In this document: positions 54,501-62,520 of the stretch, piece by piece
How the letters are laid out: every line of letters begins with the position of its first letter
How positions within the stretch are numbered: position 1 is the stretch's first letter
Origin: UBA12481 sp012523435
Lineage (GTDB): Bacteria > Bacteroidota > Bacteroidia > Bacteroidales > UBA12481
Direction: 5' to 3'
Assembly (NCBI GenBank): GCA_028686135.1
Contig: JAQUCP010000004.1
Span: 1-64,000, forward strand
DNA length: 64,000 nucleotides
Notes under the pieces: model-generated
Databases searched by the model: none
What the model saw: the letters and a program-made list of their open reading frames with translations, nothing else
What the model was told of the DNA's origin: nothing
Made by a program: the position numbers and the translations under genes

Positions 54501-55850
54501 CAGACTTTCCAACGGCGTATAACCCCAAGGTTCATAATAGGATGGGAAGACGGTATAGTCAAGCCCAGCGAGAATCTGGTAATAGCTCAGGTTAACAATG
54601 CCATCATTACCATTCAGATAACATGGGATGAAAACTGCTTTTACCGGATCCCCTTCACCATTCATCAGGCCTTGATCAGCTAAGGCTTTAAGAATGATGT
54701 CATCCTGTGCATTATGCAGATTATGAGTGAGATAACGACTCCCTGAAGGTTCTGAATGTTCTCCGTTTATGCGGGAAGTGATACTTTTTCTAGGTCCGTA
54801 GTTATGTGCTGGCACCATGATCAAGGCAACCACCTGTTTGTTTAGATGATCGTTCCGATTGAGCCGGCCCAACGCATCAATAAATAGGTCTAGACCCTTA
54901 TTCCGATATTCATACCGCCCGCTGGTCCCGATGAAAACCGTATCCTGATCCAGAGAATAACCCAACACGGCCTCCACTACTTTCCGCATCTGCTGGCGCG
55001 CAAGATTTCGTGCAGCCTGGAGTTCATTACGATCCGGAACCAGATCCGGATCAAAACCATTAGGAGTTATGACATCCGGTCGCTTAGTCAGCAGCTGCTC
55101 ACATTCGTCGGCGGTAATACTACTAACCGTGGTAAATTGATTAGCCGTAATTGCCGAGAGTTTCTCAAGTGAGTGTTTAGCTGTGACATTCAAGCGATTG
55201 GACATTTCATCGCCATTATATTCCGACAATTTCTCATAAAGGGGTAATCCATTGCCGGATATTGAGCGGCCCACAGTGGTAGCATGGGTTGTAAAAACGG
55301 TTCCAATATAGGGAGCCTCCTTTTCCAGATACAGAATCCCCATGCCGGTCATCCATTCGTGGAATTGAGCAACGACCTGGTCGTATCGGTAATACTCAAT
55401 GAAACTCTTGATTATCAATCCTGAAGCATACCCAAAAAGTACTGACTCCACATAGTCCCAACCTCCGGTCAGGGAATCCAGCTTATAATCCTCCCAGGCT
55501 TTGCTGAAAATCTCATTTTTATGGCTGATCAGTGGAGTAAAATCAATGATCAGAGCAATTGGTTTTCCTGGGATGTTCCATCGGCCTGTTCTGAAACGAA
55601 GGCCGGCAGCATACGCTTGTTCCTTCCATCCCAGGAAGAGTTTTTCATCCTCGATAAACTCAGGATTTTCATGCTCCTCTCTCCAGATATCGGGACCTAT
55701 TACGACATAATGCTCGCCATACTTTTTTTGGACTTCCTGGCATTTTGTCTTGAGTACCGTATGGATTCCGCCAACCTTATTACAAACTTCCCAGCTTACC
55801 TCAAATAATATTTCCGGTGTATTGTTCTTTTCGTATTCTGTCATAATCAA
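51600..55850 (-). CDS. glycogen synthase (GT3-like) / alpha-glucan phosphorylase (GT35) fusion
   Basis: A 1416-residue two-enzyme protein. Residues about 8-560 are a GT3-type glycogen synthase like the animal and fungal enzyme: EVSWEVCNKVGGIHTV at the start, VTAKHSLEKLSAI, DVITPNGFDPDL and YYEPWGYTPLESLAFG with the E-x7-E acid pair. Residues about 590-1290 are a TIGR02094-type alpha-glucan phosphorylase: AYFSMEYGMHSSLKIYSGGLG, VYHCNEGHAAF and EASGTSGMKAAMNG with the PLP lysine at Lys1171. A beta domain of about 120 residues ends the protein. One half builds and the other half removes glucose units. Converges on the amylase gene 22 nt away. Confidence 0.92.
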   Translation of the reverse strand: MIMTEYEKNNTPEILFEVSWEVCNKVGGIHTVLKTKCQEVQKKYGEHYVVIGPDIWREEHENPEFIEDEKLFLGWKEQAYAAGLRFRTGRWNIPGKPIALIIDFTPLISHKNEIFSKAWEDYKLDSLTGGWDYVESVLFGYASGLIIKSFIEYYRYDQVVAQFHEWMTGMGILYLEKEAPYIGTVFTTHATTVGRSISGNGLPLYEKLSEYNGDEMSNRLNVTAKHSLEKLSAITANQFTTVSSITADECEQLLTKRPDVITPNGFDPDLVPDRNELQAARNLARQQMRKVVEAVLGYSLDQDTVFIGTSGRYEYRNKGLDLFIDALGRLNRNDHLNKQVVALIMVPAHNYGPRKSITSRINGEHSEPSGSRYLTHNLHNAQDDIILKALADQGLMNGEGDPVKAVFIPCYLNGNDGIVNLSYYQILAGLDYTVFPSYYEPWGYTPLESLAFGVPTLTTDLAGFGLWVSSFKSKTATACAAVLPRRSVQDAEAVTWLEKNLTDFLQLDESARQTLVDKAFKVSKEATWDKLLSKYFEAYKASLSHVSDIDRPEQEIPEGQTAVALPVSRTNEPSWKRIFVESSFPDSLQGLDEISKNLWWTWNYEAEDLFRQIDPDLWEVVEHNPILLMRQIPLVRLQELSADKEFNDQYQKVYADFKNYLDDKQLRSGPQIAYFSMEYGMHSSLKIYSGGLGILAGDYLKEASDQNVPLVAVGLLYRYGYFRQVLTINGDQIAEDHPELFASLPVEPVQDENGQWIQVQVALPGRMLHVRLWKTQVGRISLYLMDTDFEPNQPHDRSITYHLYGGNEENRLKQEMVLGVAGIRMLNKLGITPDVYHCNEGHAAFINLERIRLLMEVKRFTFEESREVVRASTLFTTHTPVPAGHDTFTEDLIRTYMGHYPERLNISWSEFINLGRVIPDNPNERFSMSNLACRLSQEVNAVSRLHGEVTRQMFSSLWNGYYPEELHIGYVTNGVHYRTWTADIWQKLHREYFGPEFLNNQSDKSFWEKIQQVPDERIWNIRNGLRSELISYLQSRLRKVSIRRHEPPRQILEIMDRLDHQALTIGFARRFATYKRAHLLFKDLERLSRIVNNPDMPVQFIFAGKAHPNDKAGQDLIRYIVEISRKPEFRGKIIFLENYDMTLARKLVQGVDIWLNTPTRPLEASGTSGMKAAMNGVMNFSVLDGWWVEGYQEGAGWALPKERIYEDQGFQDELDAALIYNMLESQIVPLFYSGKNGTVPTAWIKHIKNTMAGIAPNFTTRRMIDDYFERFYHTLGNRISDIQANNYHLAREISRWKKRIANLWDAIEIEDVIYSKMAGKPTHVGETLTIEVVLRLGALSPDDIGVEIVIVSPKANGDNDLVSTQEFDQTEKVNGSTRYSINQILMQPGVFNYGIRIFPKSNLLPNRQDFTYLRWI

Positions 55851-55879
55851 TTTTCCTAAAGAATCCAGCGAATGTAGTG

Positions 55880-57271
55880 TTATTTTCCCTTTCTCTTGGC
55901 TGGACTTGGGCTTGGTTTAGGGTTCTCCGTTTCGGTCTGAACGGGGTCCTTTTTCTGAAGAATTTTTTTCTCGTGATTCCTCTTTTTACGGAGCATCCGT
56001 AGCGCAAGCTCATATTCGCCCAAAGCCTCATCGAGTGTCGGGCCAACAAGCTCTTCAAGTGGTATACCCTTGTATTTCAGTCGATTCGATTGCTTTTCGA
56101 TTCTCATGATAAAATCCGTTAAAACGTTCATATAATTGATAAACGCATCGTATGGATTGTTATATGGATTGAAGTAGTTGTGAACAGACTGGTCAGAGAA
56201 CATCTTAGTCGACATATAGTAGAAATGATCGCTAGCTTGCAGATAAGCCCAATCCCGAATTAGGTTTTCATCCTGAGTCTGACTAACGAGAGCGGTCATG
56301 GAGTATAGTTTATTGAAAGCCTCCTTCTGCATTTCGTTACCCAGCCAGGCCGACAGGTCACGTTCTTCATCCGCCCAAGAGCTAGGGTATGGAACAGAGA
56401 GAGGAGCTACCGGTTGATATTTGGAAGCAATATCCGAGGGAGTTGTGAACCCAAGACCGGGGTGAGCTAACACTCGTTCGACCAAGGTTTGAAGGAACTG
56501 ATGAATACCAGACTCTACCGGTTGATGCTCGCCGAAGGTTTCGTAGTCCATAAACAGGTTTACAAACTTCTCCTCTTCCGGCAGTGAAGCAAGCCATTCC
56601 AGGTACTTATCTGCAGTAAGCGGCCATTCCGACCAGGATCGGTCGTTAAAGCGGAAGGCAATATCATCACTTAACTTGTAGTTTCTTAACAACACTTTCA
56701 ACTTTGGAGTTAAGACGTTATAGTACATGTAATTGGGACTCTTCCATCCGAGAGCGTGTTTAGCTCCTTCGGCCAACATCGCCTTGAAGCCCATTTTGTG
56801 CACCATTTCCCCCACGGCATCGGAATAGACTAGCTCCGTGTTACGGAATACTTGTGGATCTTTTCCGAACAACGAGCGAATTTTCTCGCGATGGAGGTTA
56901 ACTTGGCTTTTAAATTCATCTGGATTAGACAGGGCCACGAGGGAGTGGGAGTAGGTTTCGGACAGAAACTCAACCTGACCGGTATCAGCGAGTTTTTTGA
57001 ATCCCTCGATGACTTCCGGAGCATAAAGCTCGAGCTGCTCAAGAAGAATTCCCGTCATAGAAAAAGTAATTTTAAACTGCCCTTTACTCTCCTGGATCAG
57101 CTTCAAAAGCAGTTCGTTCGTAGGAAGATAAGAACGAAGAGCTACTTTTTTTAGAATATGCTTGTTCAGGTAATCATCATAATAATAATGATCGTGCCCC
57201 ACATTGAAGAACCGATAGTGTTTCAGCCTGAATGGCTGATGGACCTGAAAATAGAAGCAAATATTTTTCAT
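55880..57271 (-). CDS. GH57 family glycoside hydrolase (alpha-amylase type)
   Basis: A 463-residue GH57 enzyme. The N-terminal YFQVHQPFRLKHY holds the conserved histidine motif; nucleophile Glu146 is in FRNTELVYSD and acid/base Asp242 is in FMDYETFGEH, the two signature residues of GH57. It lacks a signal peptide and so acts on internal glucan. The C-terminal tail is rich in Lys, Pro and Ser. It lies between the synthase-phosphorylase fusion (29 nt) and a GT4/5 gene (5 nt) in one operon. Confidence 0.94.
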   Translation of the reverse strand: MKNICFYFQVHQPFRLKHYRFFNVGHDHYYYDDYLNKHILKKVALRSYLPTNELLLKLIQESKGQFKITFSMTGILLEQLELYAPEVIEGFKKLADTGQVEFLSETYSHSLVALSNPDEFKSQVNLHREKIRSLFGKDPQVFRNTELVYSDAVGEMVHKMGFKAMLAEGAKHALGWKSPNYMYYNVLTPKLKVLLRNYKLSDDIAFRFNDRSWSEWPLTADKYLEWLASLPEEEKFVNLFMDYETFGEHQPVESGIHQFLQTLVERVLAHPGLGFTTPSDIASKYQPVAPLSVPYPSSWADEERDLSAWLGNEMQKEAFNKLYSMTALVSQTQDENLIRDWAYLQASDHFYYMSTKMFSDQSVHNYFNPYNNPYDAFINYMNVLTDFIMRIEKQSNRLKYKGIPLEELVGPTLDEALGEYELALRMLRKKRNHEKKILQKKDPVQTETENPKPSPSPAKRKGK

Positions 57272-57276
57272 ATGAC

Positions 57277-58644
57277 TTATTTTCTGGATTTCAATACGTT
57301 GGAATAATGCTTTTTGACTTCAAGGGCCGACTCTTCCCATTTCAGCTTATCCACTTCAGCCCGACCGTGTTGCCTAAAGAATTCTGAGAGTGAAGGATAG
57401 GAAATCAGTCCATAAATGGCATCGGCCATGGCATCCACATCCCAGAAGTCGATTTTGATCGCATGCTTTAATATTTCGGAAACTCCTGATTGTTTGGATA
57501 TGATAACCGGCACATTGGACCGCATGGCTTCCAGTGGACTGATTCCGAAGGGCTCTGAAACTGAAGGCATGACGTAAACATCCGAAAGAGCAAACATTTG
57601 GTCCACATCAGGCCCTTTTAGGAAATCCGTAAAATGGAATTTCTCCATGATCCCCAGTCGAGCAGCCCTACGGATCATTTTCCTCAAAAGGTCACCACTT
57701 CCAGCCATAACAAAGCGAGCCTTATCCGTATGTTTAAGGACTTTACTAGCTGCTTCAATAAAGTATTCAGGGCCCTTTTGATACGTTATCCGGCCAAGAA
57801 AGGTGACAATCTTTTCATCCAAAACTTTTTTAACTGGCTGATATTCTACTGGTTCACCGGGCTCCACGGCATTATAAACCGTAACTACCTTCGACGCCGG
57901 AATTCCATATTTATTGATCACCGTGTTACGGGTCAGGTTACTGACGGCAATTATCAGATCGGCTGCCTCCATACCTGATTTTTCGATATCAAACACAATT
58001 GTGTTGTAGTTTTCTCCCGTGCGGTCAAATTCTGTAGCATGCACATGGATAACCAATGGTTTACCTGATGCCTTTTTGGCGGCTATTCCGGCCGGATAAG
58101 CCAGCCAATCGTGAGCGTGTATCAGATCAAACTGTTCTTCCTGGGCTATTTCTGAGGCCACCAGGGAATAATTTGAGACCTCTTGCAGCAGTTCAGGCCC
58201 GTATTTTCCGGTAAAATTGATCGTACCGACCGTTTCAGTCAGGATAGCTGAGCCAGGAATATTTCGGGTAAATGGTTCGGCCCAAGCATAATCTTTATGT
58301 GCAATACGCTCTCTGATAAAGCTTTCGAACTCCTCAGGGCTAAGATAAGGTACCAGTCGGCTACCCACTTCGATATAGGTCATACTGTAGGGAGAATTCT
58401 GACTACTGCCATCCTTACTAATCTGTTTATCTGCGGCAATCAGGTATTGTCGTCTCTTCACCGGCACCTGGGATGCACCAATCACCTTAATAAGTGACTG
58501 ATCCTCATCTCCATAAGATTTTGGAACAACGAAGACAATATCCAGATCATGATAGGCCAATCCCTTTGTCAGCCCGTAGCAGGCTGTACCCAGCCCTCCA
58601 CTGATATGAGGAGGGAATTCCCATCCGAACATGAGTACTCGCAT
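57277..58644 (-). CDS. glycosyltransferase, glycogen synthase-like (GT4/GT5)
   Basis: A 455-residue GT-B glycosyltransferase. The N-terminus LMFGWEFPPHISGGLGTACY has the K/GxGG-type loop of starch/glycogen synthases, FDLIHAHDWLAYPAG is typical of GT4/GT5, and EPFGISPLEAMRSNVPVI carries the E-x7-E donor-binding pair. It may elongate glucan from UDP- or ADP-glucose, giving this locus a second synthase beside the GT3-like domain. It is shorter than classical GlgA. Confidence 0.9.
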   Translation of the reverse strand: MRVLMFGWEFPPHISGGLGTACYGLTKGLAYHDLDIVFVVPKSYGDEDQSLIKVIGASQVPVKRRQYLIAADKQISKDGSSQNSPYSMTYIEVGSRLVPYLSPEEFESFIRERIAHKDYAWAEPFTRNIPGSAILTETVGTINFTGKYGPELLQEVSNYSLVASEIAQEEQFDLIHAHDWLAYPAGIAAKKASGKPLVIHVHATEFDRTGENYNTIVFDIEKSGMEAADLIIAVSNLTRNTVINKYGIPASKVVTVYNAVEPGEPVEYQPVKKVLDEKIVTFLGRITYQKGPEYFIEAASKVLKHTDKARFVMAGSGDLLRKMIRRAARLGIMEKFHFTDFLKGPDVDQMFALSDVYVMPSVSEPFGISPLEAMRSNVPVIISKQSGVSEILKHAIKIDFWDVDAMADAIYGLISYPSLSEFFRQHGRAEVDKLKWEESALEVKKHYSNVLKSRK

Positions 58645-58647
58645 AGA

Positions 58648-60588
58648 TCAGATTTTTTTTAATAAAAGCTGGATTCTCAGAATTTCAGCTACACTTGATG
58701 CAAAAGAAACAGCCCCGGCTGGTTGATGAGGCGGATTGCCGTCATACACTTCTGATATAGTACCCAGACCATGTTCTAAGGCATCCTCTTCAAAACTTCT
58801 TATCAGAGTCTGTATAAAATGCTTCCCACTCTTTCCATACAACCTGAGCCATCCTTCGGCAAAGTGTCCCATCAGCCAGGGCCAGACTGTACCCTGGTGG
58901 TAGGCTAGGTCTCTATTGCGATGGTCTCCCTCGAAGAAGCCATGAAAACTCTCATGTCTGGGCGATAAAGTTCTCAGGCCTTTCGGCGTAAGCAACTCAC
59001 CTTGAACTAGTTCGAGAACCGCTTGCTTTTGTTCATCTTGGAGCGGCGAATAGGGTAACGAGGTTGCAAAGATTTGGTTTGGACGGACATCCCAGTTGGC
59101 CTCACCCTGATGGACATAGTCAGCCAGATATTTCCGTTCCGTATCCCAGAAAACTTCGATAAAACTATTTTTTATCATTTCTGGAAGGTGTCCCCATTCG
59201 GCAAGGAAAGCATCATCACCGGATTTTTCAGCTAGTTCAACTGCAAAGCATACAGCGTTATACCAAAGAGCATTGATTTCGACCACCAAACCAGGTCGAT
59301 GGGTCACAGGTACCCCATCTACGTAGGAATTCATCCAGGTGAGGGCTATGCTAGGCAAAAACGCTTCAATCAGTCCGTTATCCAACATCCTTATCCCCTT
59401 GTTCTTACCCATGCGATAGGCCTGAAGGATTTCTCTCAAACGGTTGCCGCAAACATTCCAGATATTATCGTGATCTCCGGTGTGGACGACATATTGTTGC
59501 ATAGCCCAAATCATCCAGAGCGCACTGTCTGCACTCCGGTAGATAGGATGATTCCGGTCTGGCGAATGGTTCGGAAATTGTCCGTTCCGGGTCATACTGG
59601 CCATATTTTTGGCGATCGAAATAAACCGACTCTTATCTCCCGTCGTAAGCGTCAATCCCGGCAAGGCGATCCAGCAGTAGCGCCCCCACGAGCCAAACCA
59701 GTGATATCCTGCCAATATCTCCGGACCGTTATTTCTCTCTTGGATAAAAGAGCTTGCCGTATCGAGTAGCACATCCTCAAAGGTATCTCGGATATGTCTT
59801 TTATTCGCTTGTAGGGTAAACCGCCGCTTTAAACCACTCGGAGCAATCTCATCCAGCCCGGCTGACATAATTATGCTCTCCCCTTTCCGTATGGGTATCT
59901 CAAAATACCCAGGAACCACCAAGTCTTCCCTGAAATCATATCCGCGCTTCTCCTCTTTCAGGTATTCAATCTGGAAATACCAATCCGGAGTTGGAACAAA
60001 ATCCGCCTTTTTCGAGACCTGGATATAGAGTTTCGGGTAGTTTGTGTAAAGCTGAGCTGCGATACCATTAGCCACCGGCTCCGCCTGCTTATTGGCCCAC
60101 AGGTTGGATTTACTTAGGGAATGAATGCTTCTAAAGGCCAAAAATGGTTTGATTCTCAATAATGTAGGACTATGGGCTTCCTGGAGATAGTACCGAACCA
60201 TAACCCGGGCTGTTTGGTCATCCAGCAGGATCTCCTTATGGAGAACTACCCCACCAACCCGGTACACCAGTTTCCATAGCGGATCCAGCTCAAACCAGCG
60301 CGCGTATTTATGACCTTTGGGATAGTACTCAGTTGGATACTTATGAATCCCCAGGTTGAACTCCTGATCGTGCTGGATAACAGTTTCATTCAGAGAGGAA
60401 AGCAAGACATGACGTCCCCCATCAATGGATTCAATCGGTGCTACGAGCAATCCATGGTATTTTCTTGTGTTGCAATTGATGATGGTAGAGCTGGCATAGG
60501 AACCCGTTCTGTTGGCCAGGATCACCTCTTTGGCGAGGCTATACTCTAAATTAATCAGTTGCGTCTTGTCAAATTGCAGAAAACTCAT
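58648..60588 (-). CDS. glycogen debranching enzyme, amylo-alpha-1,6-glucosidase (GH133)
   Basis: A 646-residue debranching enzyme. The N-terminal domain has the family segment LANRTGSYASSTIINCNTRKYHGLL; the C-terminal (alpha/alpha)6 barrel shows HWFGSWGRYCWIALPGL, SADSALWMIWAMQQYV and RDLAYHQGTVWPWLMG. It removes alpha-1,6 branch glucoses left by the phosphorylase. It has no 4-alpha-glucanotransferase domain of the eukaryotic type. It is the first gene of the minus-strand glycogen operon and starts 3 nt before the GT4/5 gene's neighbour boundary. Confidence 0.93.
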   Translation of the reverse strand: MSFLQFDKTQLINLEYSLAKEVILANRTGSYASSTIINCNTRKYHGLLVAPIESIDGGRHVLLSSLNETVIQHDQEFNLGIHKYPTEYYPKGHKYARWFELDPLWKLVYRVGGVVLHKEILLDDQTARVMVRYYLQEAHSPTLLRIKPFLAFRSIHSLSKSNLWANKQAEPVANGIAAQLYTNYPKLYIQVSKKADFVPTPDWYFQIEYLKEEKRGYDFREDLVVPGYFEIPIRKGESIIMSAGLDEIAPSGLKRRFTLQANKRHIRDTFEDVLLDTASSFIQERNNGPEILAGYHWFGSWGRYCWIALPGLTLTTGDKSRFISIAKNMASMTRNGQFPNHSPDRNHPIYRSADSALWMIWAMQQYVVHTGDHDNIWNVCGNRLREILQAYRMGKNKGIRMLDNGLIEAFLPSIALTWMNSYVDGVPVTHRPGLVVEINALWYNAVCFAVELAEKSGDDAFLAEWGHLPEMIKNSFIEVFWDTERKYLADYVHQGEANWDVRPNQIFATSLPYSPLQDEQKQAVLELVQGELLTPKGLRTLSPRHESFHGFFEGDHRNRDLAYHQGTVWPWLMGHFAEGWLRLYGKSGKHFIQTLIRSFEEDALEHGLGTISEVYDGNPPHQPAGAVSFASSVAEILRIQLLLKKI

Positions 60589-60656
60589 AGTTATTGGTTT
60601 TGGTTTTGATGGAATCTGTCTGTTAAGTTAGCAATAATTAACAAATGAAAAGCCGG

Positions 60657-60687
60657 TTTGTTCCGTAGTAAAAATCCTTTAACTTTG
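60657..60687 (+). promoter_or_regulatory. ferredoxin promoter (-33/-7)
   Basis: TTTG (60657-60660), 19 nt spacer, then TAACTTTG (60680-60687): a full match to the Bacteroidota housekeeping promoter. Leader about 22 nt. Confidence 0.85.
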
Positions 60688-60714
60688 CCCTACATAATTT
60701 TAACATTTATAGAA

Positions 60715-60882
60715 ATGGCTTACGTTATTACAGACGACTGTACCGCATGTGGCACCTGTATTGATGAGTGCCCTGTTGAAGCAATTTCCGAAGGGGACAT
60801 TTATGTAATCAATCCAGACGAGTGCACAGATTGTGGTGCATGCGCTGAAGTATGCCCGGTTGAAGCCATTCATCCGGCTTAA
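60715..60882 (+). CDS. 2[4Fe-4S] ferredoxin
   Basis: A 55-residue clostridial-type ferredoxin. Cysteines 9, 12, 15, 19 and 37, 40, 43, 47 form two CxxCxxCxxxCP clusters in pseudo-twofold symmetry. The ATG at 60715 is chosen; an upstream in-frame TTG lies inside the promoter. It is monocistronic, with a strong promoter and a terminator at 60899-60930, as expected for an abundant low-potential electron carrier. It could serve pyruvate or indolepyruvate oxidoreductases. Confidence 0.95.
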   Translation: MAYVITDDCTACGTCIDECPVEAISEGDIYVINPDECTDCGACAEVCPVEAIHPA

Positions 60883-60898
60883 TGGCATTTTTAAAGGC

Positions 60899-60930
60899 AA
60901 AAAGCCGGTCTGACGAGACCGGCTTTTTTT
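60899..60930 (+). terminator. bidirectional terminator between ferredoxin and citF
   Basis: Perfect stem GCCGGTCT-GACG-AGACCGGC with A run before and T run after, so it works for both the ferredoxin gene and the convergent citF gene. Confidence 0.92.
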
Positions 60931-60931
60931 G

Positions 60932-62497
60932 TTACTCTCTGACTCTCCTGATAGAATCCAGCAGGGTCCCGTCAACCCACTTCACCACCGCAACAATTTC
61001 ATCCTCAAATTCAGGCTTTTCAGGCTTCCCGCAGAGCGCAACCGCCTCTTCATAAAGTTCGCTTATTGTTCTGATTGGCAGACCTTTACCTTCTACAGCC
61101 GTTAGAAGATCCTCCCTTAGCGGATTGATGGCTATACCTCGCTCCGTCACGATCACATCGATCAGTTCACCAGGCCCACAAAGGGTAGTAACCTGGTCCA
61201 CAATTATCGGAATTCTATCCCGGAATAGAGGTATTGGCAAAATGACCGTCTTGGAAAAGAGGCAATTTTGCCATCCACCAATTCCATGCAAAAGGTATCC
61301 ATCGGAGTGGGTCACCACGTTAGCGTTGAAATTCAGATCGATCTCGGTAGCTCCCAGAATAGCCACATCCACCATTCCAGCAAAGTTTCCTTTGCCGTGA
61401 TAATTGTAGCTGGTAAACGGACTAGTAGCGACATGTCTTGGATTGTCAGCCATCGACTTCACTCCGTGAAGGTCGAAAGTCTGACCATCAAGAATATAGT
61501 CGATATACCCCTCCTCTAACATTTTAACCAGGTAGAGGTTACTGCCGCCACGAGCAAAGCGGGCCCGTATTCCCTTTTCCTTCATAATCTGATGAAAGAA
61601 ATCTCCTACAGCCAGGGAAGTGCCTCCGGCCCCTGATTGGAATGAGAATCCCTCATGTATGATTCCGGTAGCTTCACAAAACCGGGCCGTCAACTCGGCT
61701 ATCAGAAGCCGGTCGGGGCTTTTGGTAATCTGGGTGGTTCCGGATACGATCTTCTCTGGGATTCCGATCTGGTCCATCAACACGGTGCAATCCACATAAT
61801 TTCCCTGGATTTGCCAGGGAACACAGGGGAATGGGATAAGATTATCTGTCACCACAATAACCCGGTCGGCATATTGCGAATCCGCCAGGGCAAAACCTAT
61901 GGATCCACTGGTTGAGGTTCCGAACAATCCGTTGGCATTGCCGAAAGGATCGGCACAGGCGGCTCCGATGACGGTGATATCGATTTTCAGGTCGCCATCC
62001 TGAATAGCCTGGTATCGCCCTCCGTGTGAGCGTAATACGGCCATACCTTTCATGCGACCCTGGGAAGTAAATCGACCTAACGGTCCGTTCATGCTACCCT
62101 CTATCCTGCTGATAGTGCCATCCTCCAGATATTGGATAAGGTGCTCATGACAGGGGAAAGAAGCCGATGGAGCCCACACCAGATCCCGTATTCCTAAGTC
62201 ATGGGCAATATCAAAAATCTGATTGGCAAGCAGATCCCCATCACGAAAATGATGATGAGTTGAGATGGTCATCCCGTCTTTCAATCCACACTTAACGAGG
62301 GCTTCCCGTAGTGATCCGACCAGCTTATTCCCATCGGCAGGATAATCCGCACAGGAGGGAATCGATGGCCCATACTTCTTGCCTTCCGGTTTATACTGGC
62401 CCACTCCCTGATAAGGGATAGCCTTTTTCCCGTTGATTTCGCACGGCACCTCGCGTCCGGCTGCATTGATAGTCAGTTGATCATATTTTTTTGTCAT
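60932..62497 (-). CDS. citF: citrate lyase alpha subunit (citrate CoA-transferase)
   Basis: About 521 residues. It transfers the acyl-carrier thioester from acetate to citrate in citrate cleavage. Family features: CGLKDGMTISTHHHFRDGD, IRDLVWAPSASFPCHEHLI, GGRYQAIQDGDLKIDITVIGAACADPFGNANG (quoted in part) and EGFSFQSGAGGTSLAVG. The ATG at 62497 is preferred; a GTG at 62524 overlapping the previous stop is the alternative and adds nine residues. It follows the citD-citE fusion in a two-gene operon. Confidence 0.93.
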   Translation of the reverse strand: MTKKYDQLTINAAGREVPCEINGKKAIPYQGVGQYKPEGKKYGPSIPSCADYPADGNKLVGSLREALVKCGLKDGMTISTHHHFRDGDLLANQIFDIAHDLGIRDLVWAPSASFPCHEHLIQYLEDGTISRIEGSMNGPLGRFTSQGRMKGMAVLRSHGGRYQAIQDGDLKIDITVIGAACADPFGNANGLFGTSTSGSIGFALADSQYADRVIVVTDNLIPFPCVPWQIQGNYVDCTVLMDQIGIPEKIVSGTTQITKSPDRLLIAELTARFCEATGIIHEGFSFQSGAGGTSLAVGDFFHQIMKEKGIRARFARGGSNLYLVKMLEEGYIDYILDGQTFDLHGVKSMADNPRHVATSPFTSYNYHGKGNFAGMVDVAILGATEIDLNFNANVVTHSDGYLLHGIGGWQNCLFSKTVILPIPLFRDRIPIIVDQVTTLCGPGELIDVIVTERGIAINPLREDLLTAVEGKGLPIRTISELYEEAVALCGKPEKPEFEDEIVAVVKWVDGTLLDSIRRVRE

Positions 62498-62520
62498 ACC
62501 CGTATTCCTGTTAGATCGTT

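Noticed and set aside
60658..60714. Longer N-terminus for the ferredoxin from an upstream TTG
   Set aside because: The extension overlaps the perfect promoter and the ferredoxin family starts at MAYVITDDC.
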